Source of the DNA: Endozoicomonas acroporae
Lineage (GTDB): Bacteria; Pseudomonadota; Gammaproteobacteria; Pseudomonadales; Endozoicomonadaceae
Direction: 5' to 3'
Length of the DNA: 64,000 nucleotides
Assembly: GCF_002864045.1 (NCBI RefSeq)
Contig: NZ_PJPV01000009.1
Coordinates: forward strand, 97,512-161,511
Under the pieces are notes generated by a model. The model was not told where the DNA came from. It did no database searches and saw nothing but the letters and a program-made list of their open reading frames with translations. Positions 19,133 to 27,014 of this stretch are shown here, piece after piece (within the stretch, counting starts at the first letter, position 1; every line of letters begins with the position of its first letter). The position numbers and the translations under genes were made by a program.

Positions 19133-19229
19133 GAAACTCCACAAAAGTCTATTGAGCAGTACGCTGACAAGTCGTTTCCTGAAATTGACTGTCAGTGGAT
19201 GATACCGCTAAGAAAGAAGCACGCAGAAA

Positions 19230-20029
19230 ATGTGCCGAATAAAAACTGAAAGGAATATTATTCAGATTTTAAAAAACTTTCTGTTATGTTTTGTTTCTAA
19301 AATCGACTTACCCGAGGGTGTTAAAACTGCCAACGAACCGATACGTGTTTACGACAATGTTATTGCGATATCCCTTGAGAAGAAAGTCAAACAGCGGGGG
19401 AGGCGTGATCGCCGGTTATGTTTTATGTGGGGGCTAAACCCAAATACTGGAGAGCGCCTTTGGGAGATTTCGCATCGATCATTGTTTTTTTCAAAGAACC
19501 GGAAACTGGACTGCTTCATAATTTTTCCAGTGCTAGTAATACCAATTCCACCTTCTAAATATGAACTGCGCAGCCATTTTGAACCGCTGGATCTTCGTTG
19601 GAATTCCTCGCAATAGTCTTGCTATTACTCGTCATTCCGCCTTGCCCAGCGGTCCAAAATGACTTGCTCGATCTCATATTTAGAAGGCGGAATTGGTATA
19701 AAGCCTTCGGTGAGAAAGAGTATTTTTATGAGTGCATTGACCCGGTCGTTGGAAAGTTGTTGGTCCAAAAGGAAGTGCCTGGTGAATATAAAGGCTGGGA
19801 AGTAGGCACGGTATCACCACACTTAAAGACTCTGGATAACGGCATACTGTACTTCAAGGCAGACAACCGGGTGATTGGTCGCTTCAATATTAATAGCCAG
19901 TGCGTTGAACATGCCCAGGTTCTGGAAGAGTTAACCAGTCAACGTTTCTCTGAGCCCCAGATATACGGCAACCGCATGCTGGTGACAGACGACAATAATT
20001 GTTTTCATGTGTATGAGTGGGTTGAGTAG
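19230..20029 (+). pseudogene. Beta-propeller-like gene interrupted by a MITE
   Basis: Two coding pieces in different frames flank a 160-base inverted-repeat element. The left piece (to about 19540) encodes IRVYDNVIAISLEKK and LNPNTGERLWEISH; the right piece (19701-20029) encodes KAFGEKEYFYECIDPVVG, YFKADNRVIGRFNI and a final HVYEWVE. The NTGERLWE and ...FHVYEW style is that of PQQ/WD-type propeller blades, but I cannot name the family. Removing about 161 bases (element plus a two-base duplication) would restore one frame, which argues that this was one gene. The left start is uncertain and the 5' part may already be missing. Confidence 0.6.
19539..19700. mobile_element. MITE with 26-bp terminal inverted repeats
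   Basis: About 160 bases bounded by ATACCAATTCCACCTTCTAA and its inverted partner TTAGAAGGCGGAATTGGTAT; the arms extend to ATATGA with one mismatch. A second inverted pair lies inside (CATTTTGAACCGCTGG / CCAGCGGTCCAAAATG). TA on both sides suggests a TA target. No transposase: non-autonomous. Confidence 0.85.
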
Positions 20030-20159
20030 ATGAGTGATCGAAATTAAGTAAAGAGAGCAGAGCCATGTAAATTTGGTGTGAAGGCGACCACTATAACGGT
20101 TCAAGATGTAAGAACCTGAAACCCACCTGACCCAAGCGCCCGCCTTCTTTGGCCCCGAT

Positions 20160-20336
20160 ATGCAGCCATCCGCTGTCATCGACGTATATATACTGGTTTG
20201 GTTGTTATGCTGGCTGTTTTCAACATTCAACTATAAAAATTCCGTCCGCAGGTTGCATTCCTGGCAAGGTCTGCTTGGGGTTCTTGTGCTTTTCGGGGTG
20301 CCCTTGCTGGCCTCCGTAGGAGCCAGAATCGGATGA
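20160..20336 (+). CDS. Small two-span membrane protein, 58 aa
   Basis: Short gene from ATG 20160 to TGA 20334-20336. Residues 7-24 (IDVYILVWLLCWLFSTF) and 37-55 (GLLGVLVLFGVPLLASVGA) are two hydrophobic spans joined by a basic turn (KNSVRRLHSW). Its TGA overlaps the ATG of the next gene (ATGA), a strong sign of translational coupling. No good ribosome site precedes its own start and I do not recognise a family. Probably an inner-membrane partner of the downstream exported protein and prepilin-like protein. Confidence 0.55.
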   Translation: MQPSAVIDVYILVWLLCWLFSTFNYKNSVRRLHSWQGLLGVLVLFGVPLLASVGARIG

Positions 20337-20893
20337 GGGAAATTGCCCTGTGCTTGCTGTTGTCCGTATCAGGAGCGTTGGCTCATGCTGAGCCGCCGGT
20401 TCAGTCCAGAAAGTTGCAAATTCTCTGGACTGGCCTGGGTTATCAGGTGGGTATTGACAACGATCCACCCTGGTCAGGTGCCCTGATTGAATTGGATGGC
20501 CAGTCTGTGTATGTGATTGAAAGCCCTGATGCCTATTACCCACCAACCGTCGTGCATCTTCGTTACTACCCTGAAGAAACACTACCACTGGGAGGAGATG
20601 GCCTGATGAGCATCACAGCACACGTAGCCCTGCAAGAAGCTCGCAAAAGACTCAAACTACCGGAATCCGCTTTTTCGGAGTTGATGCCCGTAGTCTATGG
20701 AGAGCTCCAAGGCTACGAGGTGGTGTACAAAGATCTGGCACAAAACAGCGAAGCCAAGCTGGCTTTTGTAACAAACCGGCAGGGGCAATTGATGACCCTG
20801 CTGGCATGGACGCTACCTGGAAAGATCACCCATGCTCAGCCTGCCCTGACACGGGTTTGGGAAAATATACAGTTTGTGTCTTTTGTTCGGTAA
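20333..20893 (+). CDS. Exported protein of unknown function, 186 aa
   Basis: Signal peptide at residues 1-19 (MREIALCLLLSVSGALAHA, cleavage before EPPVQ). The mature part is a mixed alpha/beta domain with GLGYQVGIDNDPPWSGALIE near the start and a final helix/strand WENIQFVSFVR. ATG 20333 overlaps the stop of the upstream small membrane gene and has TAGGAG ten bases upstream. Followed 52 bases later by a Flp-like prepilin, so the three genes look like one unit, possibly connected with a pilus or a secreted fibre. Function not recognised. Confidence 0.65.
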   Translation: MREIALCLLLSVSGALAHAEPPVQSRKLQILWTGLGYQVGIDNDPPWSGALIELDGQSVYVIESPDAYYPPTVVHLRYYPEETLPLGGDGLMSITAHVALQEARKRLKLPESAFSELMPVVYGELQGYEVVYKDLAQNSEAKLAFVTNRQGQLMTLLAWTLPGKITHAQPALTRVWENIQFVSFVR

Positions 20894-20945
20894 TTCATTT
20901 ACCGCTGTACGAATAGCAAAAGAACAAAAATAACAGGATCAAATA

Positions 20946-21449
20946 ATGAAGGATGTCTTCAGCCGGACAAGGAAACGTCGCCAGTCGGGTGTTGCCATGT
21001 CTGAATACCTGCCCATCGTCGGGCTGATCGCCGTGATGCTTATTGGCGGCATGGGCTCAGTGGGTGATGTCTTGCGGGACCAGGGCAGCAAAATGGCCCA
21101 GGAAATGGCAGGAGATGATGCGGGCCACAGGTTACCGCCAAGCAATGGTAACGGTTCTGTGGACTTTCCCTCCGACACATCACCGGGCAGTGGCGATGAG
21201 GAAGAGACGCCCGACACCGGAGGTGGATCAGGCAGTGAGCCGGATTATGGTGAAGGCCCTGACAGTGGGAATGAAAATGGCAATGGTGATGGCTCCGGTG
21301 GAGACGATGACGGGAAACCAGGTGAGCAACCCGGTGGTGGAAATGATGGTTCAGGCGATAACAGCGAAGGCAAAGAAGCGCCATCGGATGGGGGGCTCTC
21401 TCGGGTTAATAGCTGGCTCAGCAATCAAGTAGAACTTTGCCTGACATAA
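20946..21449 (+). CDS. Flp-like prepilin with long acidic Gly/Asp-rich tail
   Basis: 167 residues. The basic N-terminus ends SG, followed by VAMSEYLPIVGLIAVML: cleavage after Gly15 would leave Glu at +5 and Tyr at +6, the hallmark of Flp/type IVb pilins processed by a prepilin peptidase. The hydrophobic helix is about 20 residues. From about residue 45 the protein is low-complexity, rich in Gly, Asp, Glu, Asn and Pro, quite unlike normal small Flp pilins (50-70 residues). The final residues (after about SWLSNQ) run into an ISKra4-type relic, so the original C-terminus may be lost. Confidence 0.65.
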   Translation: MKDVFSRTRKRRQSGVAMSEYLPIVGLIAVMLIGGMGSVGDVLRDQGSKMAQEMAGDDAGHRLPPSNGNGSVDFPSDTSPGSGDEEETPDTGGGSGSEPDYGEGPDSGNENGNGDGSGGDDDGKPGEQPGGGNDGSGDNSEGKEAPSDGGLSRVNSWLSNQVELCLT

Positions 21450-22135
21450 CGTTAGACCACAGTTGTTCCCAGCGCCCCTTGCTATGGATAAGAGACCTTG
21501 TTTCCAGCAGTACTTCTGCCCCGGCTAATTTCCACCTCATTCCTGAACCGCATAGCCGTTGTTTGACCAATGTCTTACATGCTGCTTCTGTGACTCCAGA
21601 ACCGATCGGCCAGTTGTGTTCCAGAGCCTCTTGATACTTCATTAAGTGATGATTGTTGGTAAAGTAGGTCATGTAACGCTTTTATATCAATGCCGTCGTC
21701 TTTTTCGGGAGTTCTTCTGATTCAATTTCCTTCAGTATTTTCCCGGCCGCACCGCATGTGTGTTTCAAGTTATGGAGCCTATCTTCTAACCAGAGCTTTC
21801 TCCTGGCTTTGCTTGCCATATTCAGGTGAGCTGGCGGTATAAATAGTGTGCAATCGATCACCATTGGCCGAGTAAAGACTCAGGGTTCCACACATCGCTT
21901 CTCTCCAGCCGTGTTCACAGAGCAACATGCAGGTGCCATCCAGACCTATGGCAATGGTTTCGACGGGTTCTGGCAGGAGCGGCAAGTCATATTCGATGTC
22001 TTTCTGGTCTTCAATTAATGCACCTACCCTGTCGGATAAATGCTTGATATACGAGTTAGACAGAGTTCTTTGATGGTTGGTTGCAAAGTCTTCTCAATGG
22101 TTTTTGGTTTACGGGCAACGACAGAAGCAGGCATG
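21418..22135 (-). pseudogene. Degenerate ISKra4-family transposase
   Basis: Reverse-strand remnant broken by several frameshifts. Recognisable blocks: an N-terminal MPASVVARKPKTIEKTL, the central ETIAIGLDGTCMLLCEHGWR with CGTLSLYSANGDRLHTIY and ASPEYGK, and the C-terminal block HNWPIGSGVTEAACKTLVKQ with GMRWKLAGAEVLLETRSL. These match the layout of ISKra4-family transposases. No single frame covers it, so it is inactive. It overlaps the 3' end of the prepilin-like gene on one side and abuts the tnsA stub on the other. Confidence 0.85.
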
Positions 22136-22198
22136 GCGATAGATTACGACTGTGAAAAATGGTTCCCATAATAGTCGTGATTGGGGTGCACATAGGTT

Positions 22199-22408
22199 TC
22201 AATTATTCAGAGAGAACACCCCTGCATCAGATAGCAAATGGTGTGTTCGGTTGGATTTGTGCCCTTTGATTTTCTTAGACCGACCTCCAGATGGGACTTC
22301 TTGGACTTCTATCCAAGGCTTATATTCACCGGACTTCCACTTTTTCTCCCATTCAGTAGTCCTGCGAAGAACATCTTCTTCTGTTACGTCTTTGCGTTTC
22401 TTCTCCAT
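22199..22408 (-). pseudogene. tnsA: TnsA (Tn7-type heteromeric transposase endonuclease), N-terminal stub
   Basis: About 65 codons from ATG 22408. The block YKPWIEVQEVPSGGRSKKI followed by GHKSNRTHHLLSD is the N-terminal signature of TnsA (Tn7 TnsA: YIPWLTVQEVPSSGRSHRI ... GRVHHLLSD). After that, the frame ends in unrelated residues (AGVFSLNN), so the catalytic part of the endonuclease is missing. The gene points inward from the transposon right end at 22532, just as in Tn7. The break probably came with the ISKra4-type insertion or a deletion. Confidence 0.8.
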
Positions 22409-22465
22409 ACCTTCTCTTCCGGTCAATAATTAGCCCAGAAGAGAAGAAAGTCCAAATTCTGGAAC

Positions 22466-22532
22466 TGTAAAGGATTTTATCCACATGCAAACAGTTTAAT
22501 CCACCTGTAAACAGTTTTAATCCATCTTAACA
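22466..22532 (-). mobile_element. Right end of a Tn7-like transposon with three TnsB-type sites
   Basis: Read on the reverse strand from 22532 the end starts 5'-TGTTAAGATGG, the TGT tip used by Tn7-like elements. Three abutting copies follow with 20-base spacing (forward-strand starts 22466, 22486, 22506): TGTAAAGGATTTTATCCACA, TGCAAACAGTTTAATCCACC, TGTAAACAGTTTTAATCCAT. Abutting or overlapping sites are typical of the Tn7 right end. tnsA starts about 120 bases inside. The tip lies about nine bases after the pilC stop codon. Confidence 0.75.
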
Positions 22533-22541
22533 AAAGGTTCG

Positions 22542-23762
22542 TTAAACAACAGAACCCAACTGGAAAATTGGCAGATACATTGCCACAATCAAGCCACCGA
22601 CCAGTACACCCAGCACCGACATGATGATGGGTTCCATGAGGCTGGTCATGCCATCAACCATATTATCCACTTCTTCTTCATAGAAGGTGGCGACTTTATC
22701 AAGCATCTCATCCAGAGAGCCTGACTCCTCACCGATAGAGACCATTTGTATCGCCATAGGCGGGAATATTCCGGTGCTTTTCATGGCAAACTGTAGTTGC
22801 TGACCGGTGGATACATCTTCTTTAATTTTTCTTGCGGCATTGGCATATACGACATTGCCTGCAGCACCAGCGACCGAGTCGAGCGCATCGACCAGGGGAA
22901 CCCCGGCGGCAAAGGTGGTTGACAGGGTTCGGCCAAAACGGGCAACGGCGGATTTATCCAGAATTTCACCAATAATCGGCAGCTTCAGCATCAGGCGATC
23001 CAGACCATCTCTGGCTGCCTTGGATGACTTCAGTGTCCGTGATATCAGGAAGCCGCCAGCGACCAAAGCGCCCAGGACGATATGCCAATATTCCTGGACA
23101 ACCTCTGATATGTTGATGACAACCTGGGTAAAGGCGGGTAGCTCAGCACCGAAGCCCTGAAAAACCTCTTCAAATTGAGGGACCACCTTCACCAGAAGGA
23201 TGACGGTAACGATCATCGCAATAAGCACTACGGCAATTGGATAGTTCATCGCTTTCTTGATTTTTGCCTTGAGGGCTTCGGTTTTTTCTTTATAGGTAGC
23301 GATTCGATCCAGCAATGTCTCAAGTGCTCCGGACTGTTCACCAGAGGCGACGAGATTGCAGTACAGGTCGTCAAAATAATCCGGGTGTTGTCTGAGGGAG
23401 TCGGCAAAAGTACTGCCTGAGGCTACTTCATTCTTGATCTTGCCAACCAGGTTCCTCATGGCCTCTTTCTCGATACCGCCGGAGGTAATGTCAAAGGCCT
23501 GAAGCAGTGGTACCCCTGCCTTCATCATGGTTGCCATCTGGCGGGTGAACAGGGCTATGTCCATGGGCTTGACTTTGCCCCCACCGCCAAGGCTCAGGGA
23601 GAGGCTTTTTTTAGAGACTTTGGTCGCCAGGATGCCCTGTTTTCTAAGCTCAGCCTTGACCAGCGCAGCACTGGCACTTTGCATTTCCCCATTGATCTTT
23701 TTGCCGGCTTTATCTTTGCCCTGCCAGACAAAGGTGGCTGTTTTGTTTGGTTTTGCGGCCAT
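22542..23762 (-). CDS. pilC: Type IV pilus assembly platform protein PilC
   Basis: 406-residue inner-membrane platform of the type IV pilus machine (GspF/PilC family). Two T2SSF domains: first DIALFTRQMATMMKAGVPLL, second VARFGRTLSTTFAAGVPLVD, each followed by membrane helices (AVVLIAMIVTVILLVKVV; VGGLIVAMYLPIF at the end). N-terminal segment TFVWQGKDKAGKKINGEMQS is typical PilC. Usual neighbours pilB and pilD are absent: upstream is a 330-base gap then apaH, downstream a Tn7-like end. Frame and length are intact, so it is probably functional with partners encoded elsewhere. Confidence 0.94.
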   Translation of the reverse strand: MAAKPNKTATFVWQGKDKAGKKINGEMQSASAALVKAELRKQGILATKVSKKSLSLSLGGGGKVKPMDIALFTRQMATMMKAGVPLLQAFDITSGGIEKEAMRNLVGKIKNEVASGSTFADSLRQHPDYFDDLYCNLVASGEQSGALETLLDRIATYKEKTEALKAKIKKAMNYPIAVVLIAMIVTVILLVKVVPQFEEVFQGFGAELPAFTQVVINISEVVQEYWHIVLGALVAGGFLISRTLKSSKAARDGLDRLMLKLPIIGEILDKSAVARFGRTLSTTFAAGVPLVDALDSVAGAAGNVVYANAARKIKEDVSTGQQLQFAMKSTGIFPPMAIQMVSIGEESGSLDEMLDKVATFYEEEVDNMVDGMTSLMEPIIMSVLGVLVGGLIVAMYLPIFQLGSVV

Positions 23763-24089
23763 TGTATGCGCGATCCATAGCTGTTCTTCTTGATGAGCAG
23801 ATTATAAGTTTACTTTCGCCCAGTTTATATCAGGGCGATCATAAAAACAGATAATCCTCTGAAATTGAGAGCTGATTACTGTTTGTTTCGGTCAAATACA
23901 GTGGGTCATTAGGGCCTGCTGAGGTTTCACTGCACGTTCAGCGGGATGTGCAGTCTGGCTTTTACAGCCGCCTTCAGGCTGCGTTGAACCGGTTTGGTTA
24001 GATCTCCCCGGTCCGCCTTGTGGAAGTAAGCTGCAGGAGCCAACAGGCCTGTTACTTTTGGTCAACAAAGCCTGGTCTGTCGTGTGTTT
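23763..24089. other. Gap between apaH and pilC with an IS-end-like relic
   Basis: No gene supported. Bases 23911-23953 (AGGGCCTGCTGAGGTTTCAC ... AGCGGGATGTGCAG) recur with changes at 31384-31426, which suggests the end of a common mobile element. Confidence 0.45.
23911..23953. repeat. 43-bp dispersed motif, copy 1 (IS-end-like)
   Basis: AGGGCCTGCTGAGGTTTC followed by TTCAGCGGGATGTGCAG; about 80 percent alike to 31384-31426. Probably a relic of an IS or MITE end. Confidence 0.55.
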
Positions 24090-24893
24090 TTAATTGAAAA
24101 CTTCGGTTCGTTGGAAACCGTCCACATTGATCGCGGTCAGGCTTTTACCCCAGACGCAGCCAGTGTCCAGGGCGTGGATATTATCATGACCACTGACCCC
24201 TTCCAGCGCTGCCCAGTGGCCAAAAATGATCTGCTCTCGAAAGCAGGGGCTCCCGGAAAAGCTGAACCAGGGCGCATAACCGTTTTTCGGGACAGACCCT
24301 TTGCTTTCGAGGTCCAGCACGCCATGGTCATTACAGAAACGCATCTGGGTAAAGTAGGCTGCGCTAAGCCGTAGCCTTTTCTTCAGCTTAAGCTCATCAC
24401 CCCATGGCTGAGGCCTGGTGTTTTTGAAGATCTTTTTAAGCCATTTGACATGGTCTTCAGAGCGAAGAGCCTGCTCCAGTTCCCGGGCTTGTTCGATAGC
24501 CTGGTCAACAGTCCAGACAGGAGGAATACCGGCATGCACCATGGTGATCTTTCTCTGGTCGTCGTGGTGCAGCATTGGGCGAAAGCGTAGCCACTGGAGC
24601 AGCTCATCAGCATCAGGGGCTTCCAGCACTTCAGTCAGGGTGTCTTTGCTTTTCTGCTTGCGAATGCCACAGGCCACGGCCAGAAGGTGCAGATCGTGAT
24701 TCCCGAGAACGGCGATACAGCTATTGCCAAGACTTTTCAGGTAGCGCAGTGTTGCCAGAGATTCTGGGCCGCGATTGACCATATCACCAGCAACCCAGAG
24801 GACATCATGGTCAGGGTCAAACTTGAGTTTATCCAACAGTTGTCGCAGAGGGTCATAACAACCCTGGATGTCCCCGACTGCGTAGGTGGTCAT
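24090..24893 (-). CDS. apaH: Symmetrical bis(5'-nucleosyl)-tetraphosphatase
   Basis: Metallophosphatase that hydrolyses Ap4A to two ADP; also removes Np4 caps from RNA in E. coli. 267 residues. Phosphoesterase motifs: GDIQGCYDPL at residue 8, GDMVNRGPESL near 37, GNHDLHLLAVACG near 64, later MVHAGIPP and a C-terminal DTGCVWG. Last gene of the lptD-surA-pdxA-rsmA-apaH unit, 17 bases after rsmA. The apaG gene that commonly separates rsmA and apaH is absent here. Confidence 0.95.
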   Translation of the reverse strand: MTTYAVGDIQGCYDPLRQLLDKLKFDPDHDVLWVAGDMVNRGPESLATLRYLKSLGNSCIAVLGNHDLHLLAVACGIRKQKSKDTLTEVLEAPDADELLQWLRFRPMLHHDDQRKITMVHAGIPPVWTVDQAIEQARELEQALRSEDHVKWLKKIFKNTRPQPWGDELKLKKRLRLSAAYFTQMRFCNDHGVLDLESKGSVPKNGYAPWFSFSGSPCFREQIIFGHWAALEGVSGHDNIHALDTGCVWGKSLTAINVDGFQRTEVFN

Positions 24894-24910
24894 TGGCTGT
24901 TCCTGGGCTG

Positions 24911-25717
24911 TTAATGTTGTCTATCGATCAAGTAGTCGGCTATTCGAACAAAATCGGCAAGGGTCAGTACTTCTGGCCGGGCGGCAGGATCAATGGCCAG
25001 TGTTTCAAGCTCTGCTGCCTTGAGATGCTGCTTGAGTGTATTACGGATGGTTTTACGCCGCTGGCTGAAAGCATCCCGAACAACCTGTTCCAGTTTCAGA
25101 ATATCTTTACAGGGATGAGGTAGCTCATGATACGGGGTCATTCGCACGATGGCTGAGTCGACTTTGGGCGCAGGCTTGAATGCTCCGGGCCCTACCGTAA
25201 ACAGGTAATCGACCTTGCAGTAATACTGCGCCATGATACCCAGGCGGCCATAGTGTTTTTCCCCCGGTGCGGCGGCCAGGCGCTGAACCACTTCTTTTTG
25301 CAGCATGAAGTGCATATCCTGAATCATGCTTTCAAAGCTTAACAGGTGAAAGATTAACGGGGTTGAAATGTTATAGGGCAGGTTACCAATGATGCGCAGT
25401 GGCCGGTCATCGGTTTTCAGGCTGGCAAAATCAAACTTCAGCGCATCGGCTTCGTGAATATGAAAGTTCGGGTTCAGGCCAAAGCGCAGGAGCAGGGTAG
25501 GAATCAGGTCCCTGTCCAGCTCTACCACGTCCAGTCCACCGGCACGCTCAAGCACGTCGGCGGTCAGGGCTCCCTGGCCGGGACCAATCTCAACCAGATG
25601 CTCGCCCTGTTTCGGGTTGATCGACGCAACGATCTCACCGATAACGCCATGATCGTGAAGAAAGTTCTGGCCGAAACGTTTGCGGGCCTTATGGTAAGGA
25701 ACGTCTGTCTGGGGCAT
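24911..25717 (-). CDS. rsmA: 16S rRNA (adenine(1518)-N6/adenine(1519)-N6)-dimethyltransferase
   Basis: SAM-dependent enzyme that dimethylates two adenines in the helix 45 loop of 16S rRNA late in 30S assembly (KsgA). 268 residues. KRFGQNFLHD near the N-terminus, SAM motif VEIGPGQGALT, catalytic NLPYNISTPL near residue 113, and FSQRRKTIRNTLK near 218 are all family hallmarks. In the conserved pdxA-rsmA order, but a 160-base MITE separates it from pdxA and probably changes how it is transcribed. Confidence 0.96.
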   Translation of the reverse strand: MPQTDVPYHKARKRFGQNFLHDHGVIGEIVASINPKQGEHLVEIGPGQGALTADVLERAGGLDVVELDRDLIPTLLLRFGLNPNFHIHEADALKFDFASLKTDDRPLRIIGNLPYNISTPLIFHLLSFESMIQDMHFMLQKEVVQRLAAAPGEKHYGRLGIMAQYYCKVDYLFTVGPGAFKPAPKVDSAIVRMTPYHELPHPCKDILKLEQVVRDAFSQRRKTIRNTLKQHLKAAELETLAIDPAARPEVLTLADFVRIADYLIDRQH

Positions 25718-25852
25718 GAGGGGTATTGCTCATCTGGGGCGAAACAGTCGATGACCATCAGCCATGAAAAATATATTGCATGGATATCGGTCAAACTGGC
25801 AATAATAACGCCCGACTGCTGTTTTTGCCAGAAGCCTATGCCGGGAAGGCAA

Positions 25853-26014
25853 GGAGCCTGTCGGACTTAAGACTGTCCTACTGCGGTTGCGATAAATTGG
25901 TCTAAAAATTCCTGCTTCTTCGTCAAATAGCCCCGCTATTCTCCTCAGAAGCAGAAATTTTTATCCTCAATTTCTCGCAATCCTCGCTACGGACGCTTAA
26001 GTCCGACAGGCTCC
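25853..26014. mobile_element. MITE with 19-bp terminal inverted repeats at the pdxA 3' end
   Basis: Perfect terminal inverted repeats GGAGCCTGTCGGACTTAAG (25853-25871) and CTTAAGTCCGACAGGCTCC (25996-26014). Central palindromic parts around CCTGCTTCTTCGTC / CAGAAGCAGAAATTTTT. No transposase. Its right repeat encodes the last PdxA residues and its TTA gives the pdxA stop. AA on both sides may be the remains of a target duplication. Confidence 0.88.
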
Positions 26015-27013
26015 AAGCATCTCCAGTGCCGTTTCGATGGCGGTGTATAAACTGCCTGAGTCAATGTTCCCGGTGCCCGCAAGATCCAGGGCGGTGCCAT
26101 GGTCAACAGAGGTGCGGACAATCGGCAGCCCCAGGGTGATATTGACGGCCTGCCCAAAGCCTTTGTATTTGAGTACCGGTAATCCCTGGTCATGGTACAT
26201 GGCCAGTACGGCATCAGCCTGTTGCAGCAGTTTTGGGTTAAACAGGGTGTCAGCGGGTAAGGGGCCGGTCAGGTTCATCCCCTGAGCCCTGCAATGGTTC
26301 AGAACGGGAATAATGGTTTCAATCTCTTCCATTCCCAGGTGACCACCCTCGCCGGCATGGGGGTTCAGTCCACAGACAAGAATATGAGGCGTGCGGATCG
26401 CAAACTTATCCTGTAACTCCCGATGAAGAATGTGAATAACCTGGGTCAGGGAGTCACGGGTAATTGCTGAAGAAACTTCTGAAAGTGGCAAATGGGTGGT
26501 GGCCAGGGCGACTCTTAAGCCCTCTGTCGCCAGCATCATCACAACTTTCCCGGTGTGGGTCTGTTCTGCAAGAAACTCTGTGTGGCCACTGAAGGGAATA
26601 CCGGCGTTATTGATCACTCCTTTATGAACAGGGCCGGTCACCATTCCATCAAAAAGGCCGTTCACGCATCCTTCCAGGGCTAACTTCAGGGTATCAAGAA
26701 CATATTGACCGTTAGCGGGATTAACGGCACCAGCTGTTGCCGGGGTAGCCATGGAGACCGGGGCAACCACCAGGGTGTTTGCCCGGGAAGGTTCTCTGAT
26801 ATCCGGGCTAAAGAGTTGCAGGTCAACGGATAGGCCCAGCTGCATTGCCCGTTGTGCCAATAGCTCCGGATCGGCTGCGATCACCAGTTGCACCGGTTTG
26901 GAAAACTCGTGGCCCTGGGTTGCCAGCATCAGGCACAGGTCGGGGCCGATGCCAGCAGGCTCCCCGGCGGTAACCACCAGCCGGGGAATGGGTTGGGTGG
27001 TGACACCGGTCAT
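25997..27013 (-). CDS. pdxA: 4-hydroxythreonine-4-phosphate dehydrogenase
   Basis: NAD-dependent enzyme of the DXP-dependent vitamin B6 pathway; its product condenses in the PdxJ reaction. 338 residues from ATG 27013, one base after the sur[19 protein letters not shown] near the start, [10 protein letters not shown] near residue 140, [28 protein letters not shown] and [19 protein letters not shown] are all conserved. The C-terminal GACRT and stop come from a MITE, replacing the last native residues; the overall length stays near normal (E. coli 329), so function is likely kept. Confidence 0.95.
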   Translation of the reverse strand: MTGVTTQPIPRLVVTAGEPAGIGPDLCLMLATQGHEFSKPVQLVIAADPELLAQRAMQLGLSVDLQLFSPDIREPSRANTLVVAPVSMATPATAGAVNPANGQYVLDTLKLALEGCVNGLFDGMVTGPVHKGVINNAGIPFSGHTEFLAEQTHTGKVVMMLATEGLRVALATTHLPLSEVSSAITRDSLTQVIHILHRELQDKFAIRTPHILVCGLNPHAGEGGHLGMEEIETIIPVLNHCRAQGMNLTGPLPADTLFNPKLLQQADAVLAMYHDQGLPVLKYKGFGQAVNITLGLPIVRTSVDHGTALDLAGTGNIDSGSLYTAIETALEMLGACRT

Positions 27014-27014
27014 A

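Noticed and set aside
20946..21449. Collagen-like or adhesin protein
   Set aside because: The Gly-rich tail has no G-x-y periodicity; the N-terminus is clearly prepilin-like.
1..22198. Left end of the Tn7-like element
   Set aside because: No second TGTTAAGATGG-type end with 20-bp units was seen to the left by eye; a computed search would be needed.
22466..22532. CRISPR-like short repeats
   Set aside because: The 20-bp units abut with no spacers and sit next to tnsA; they fit TnsB sites, not CRISPR.
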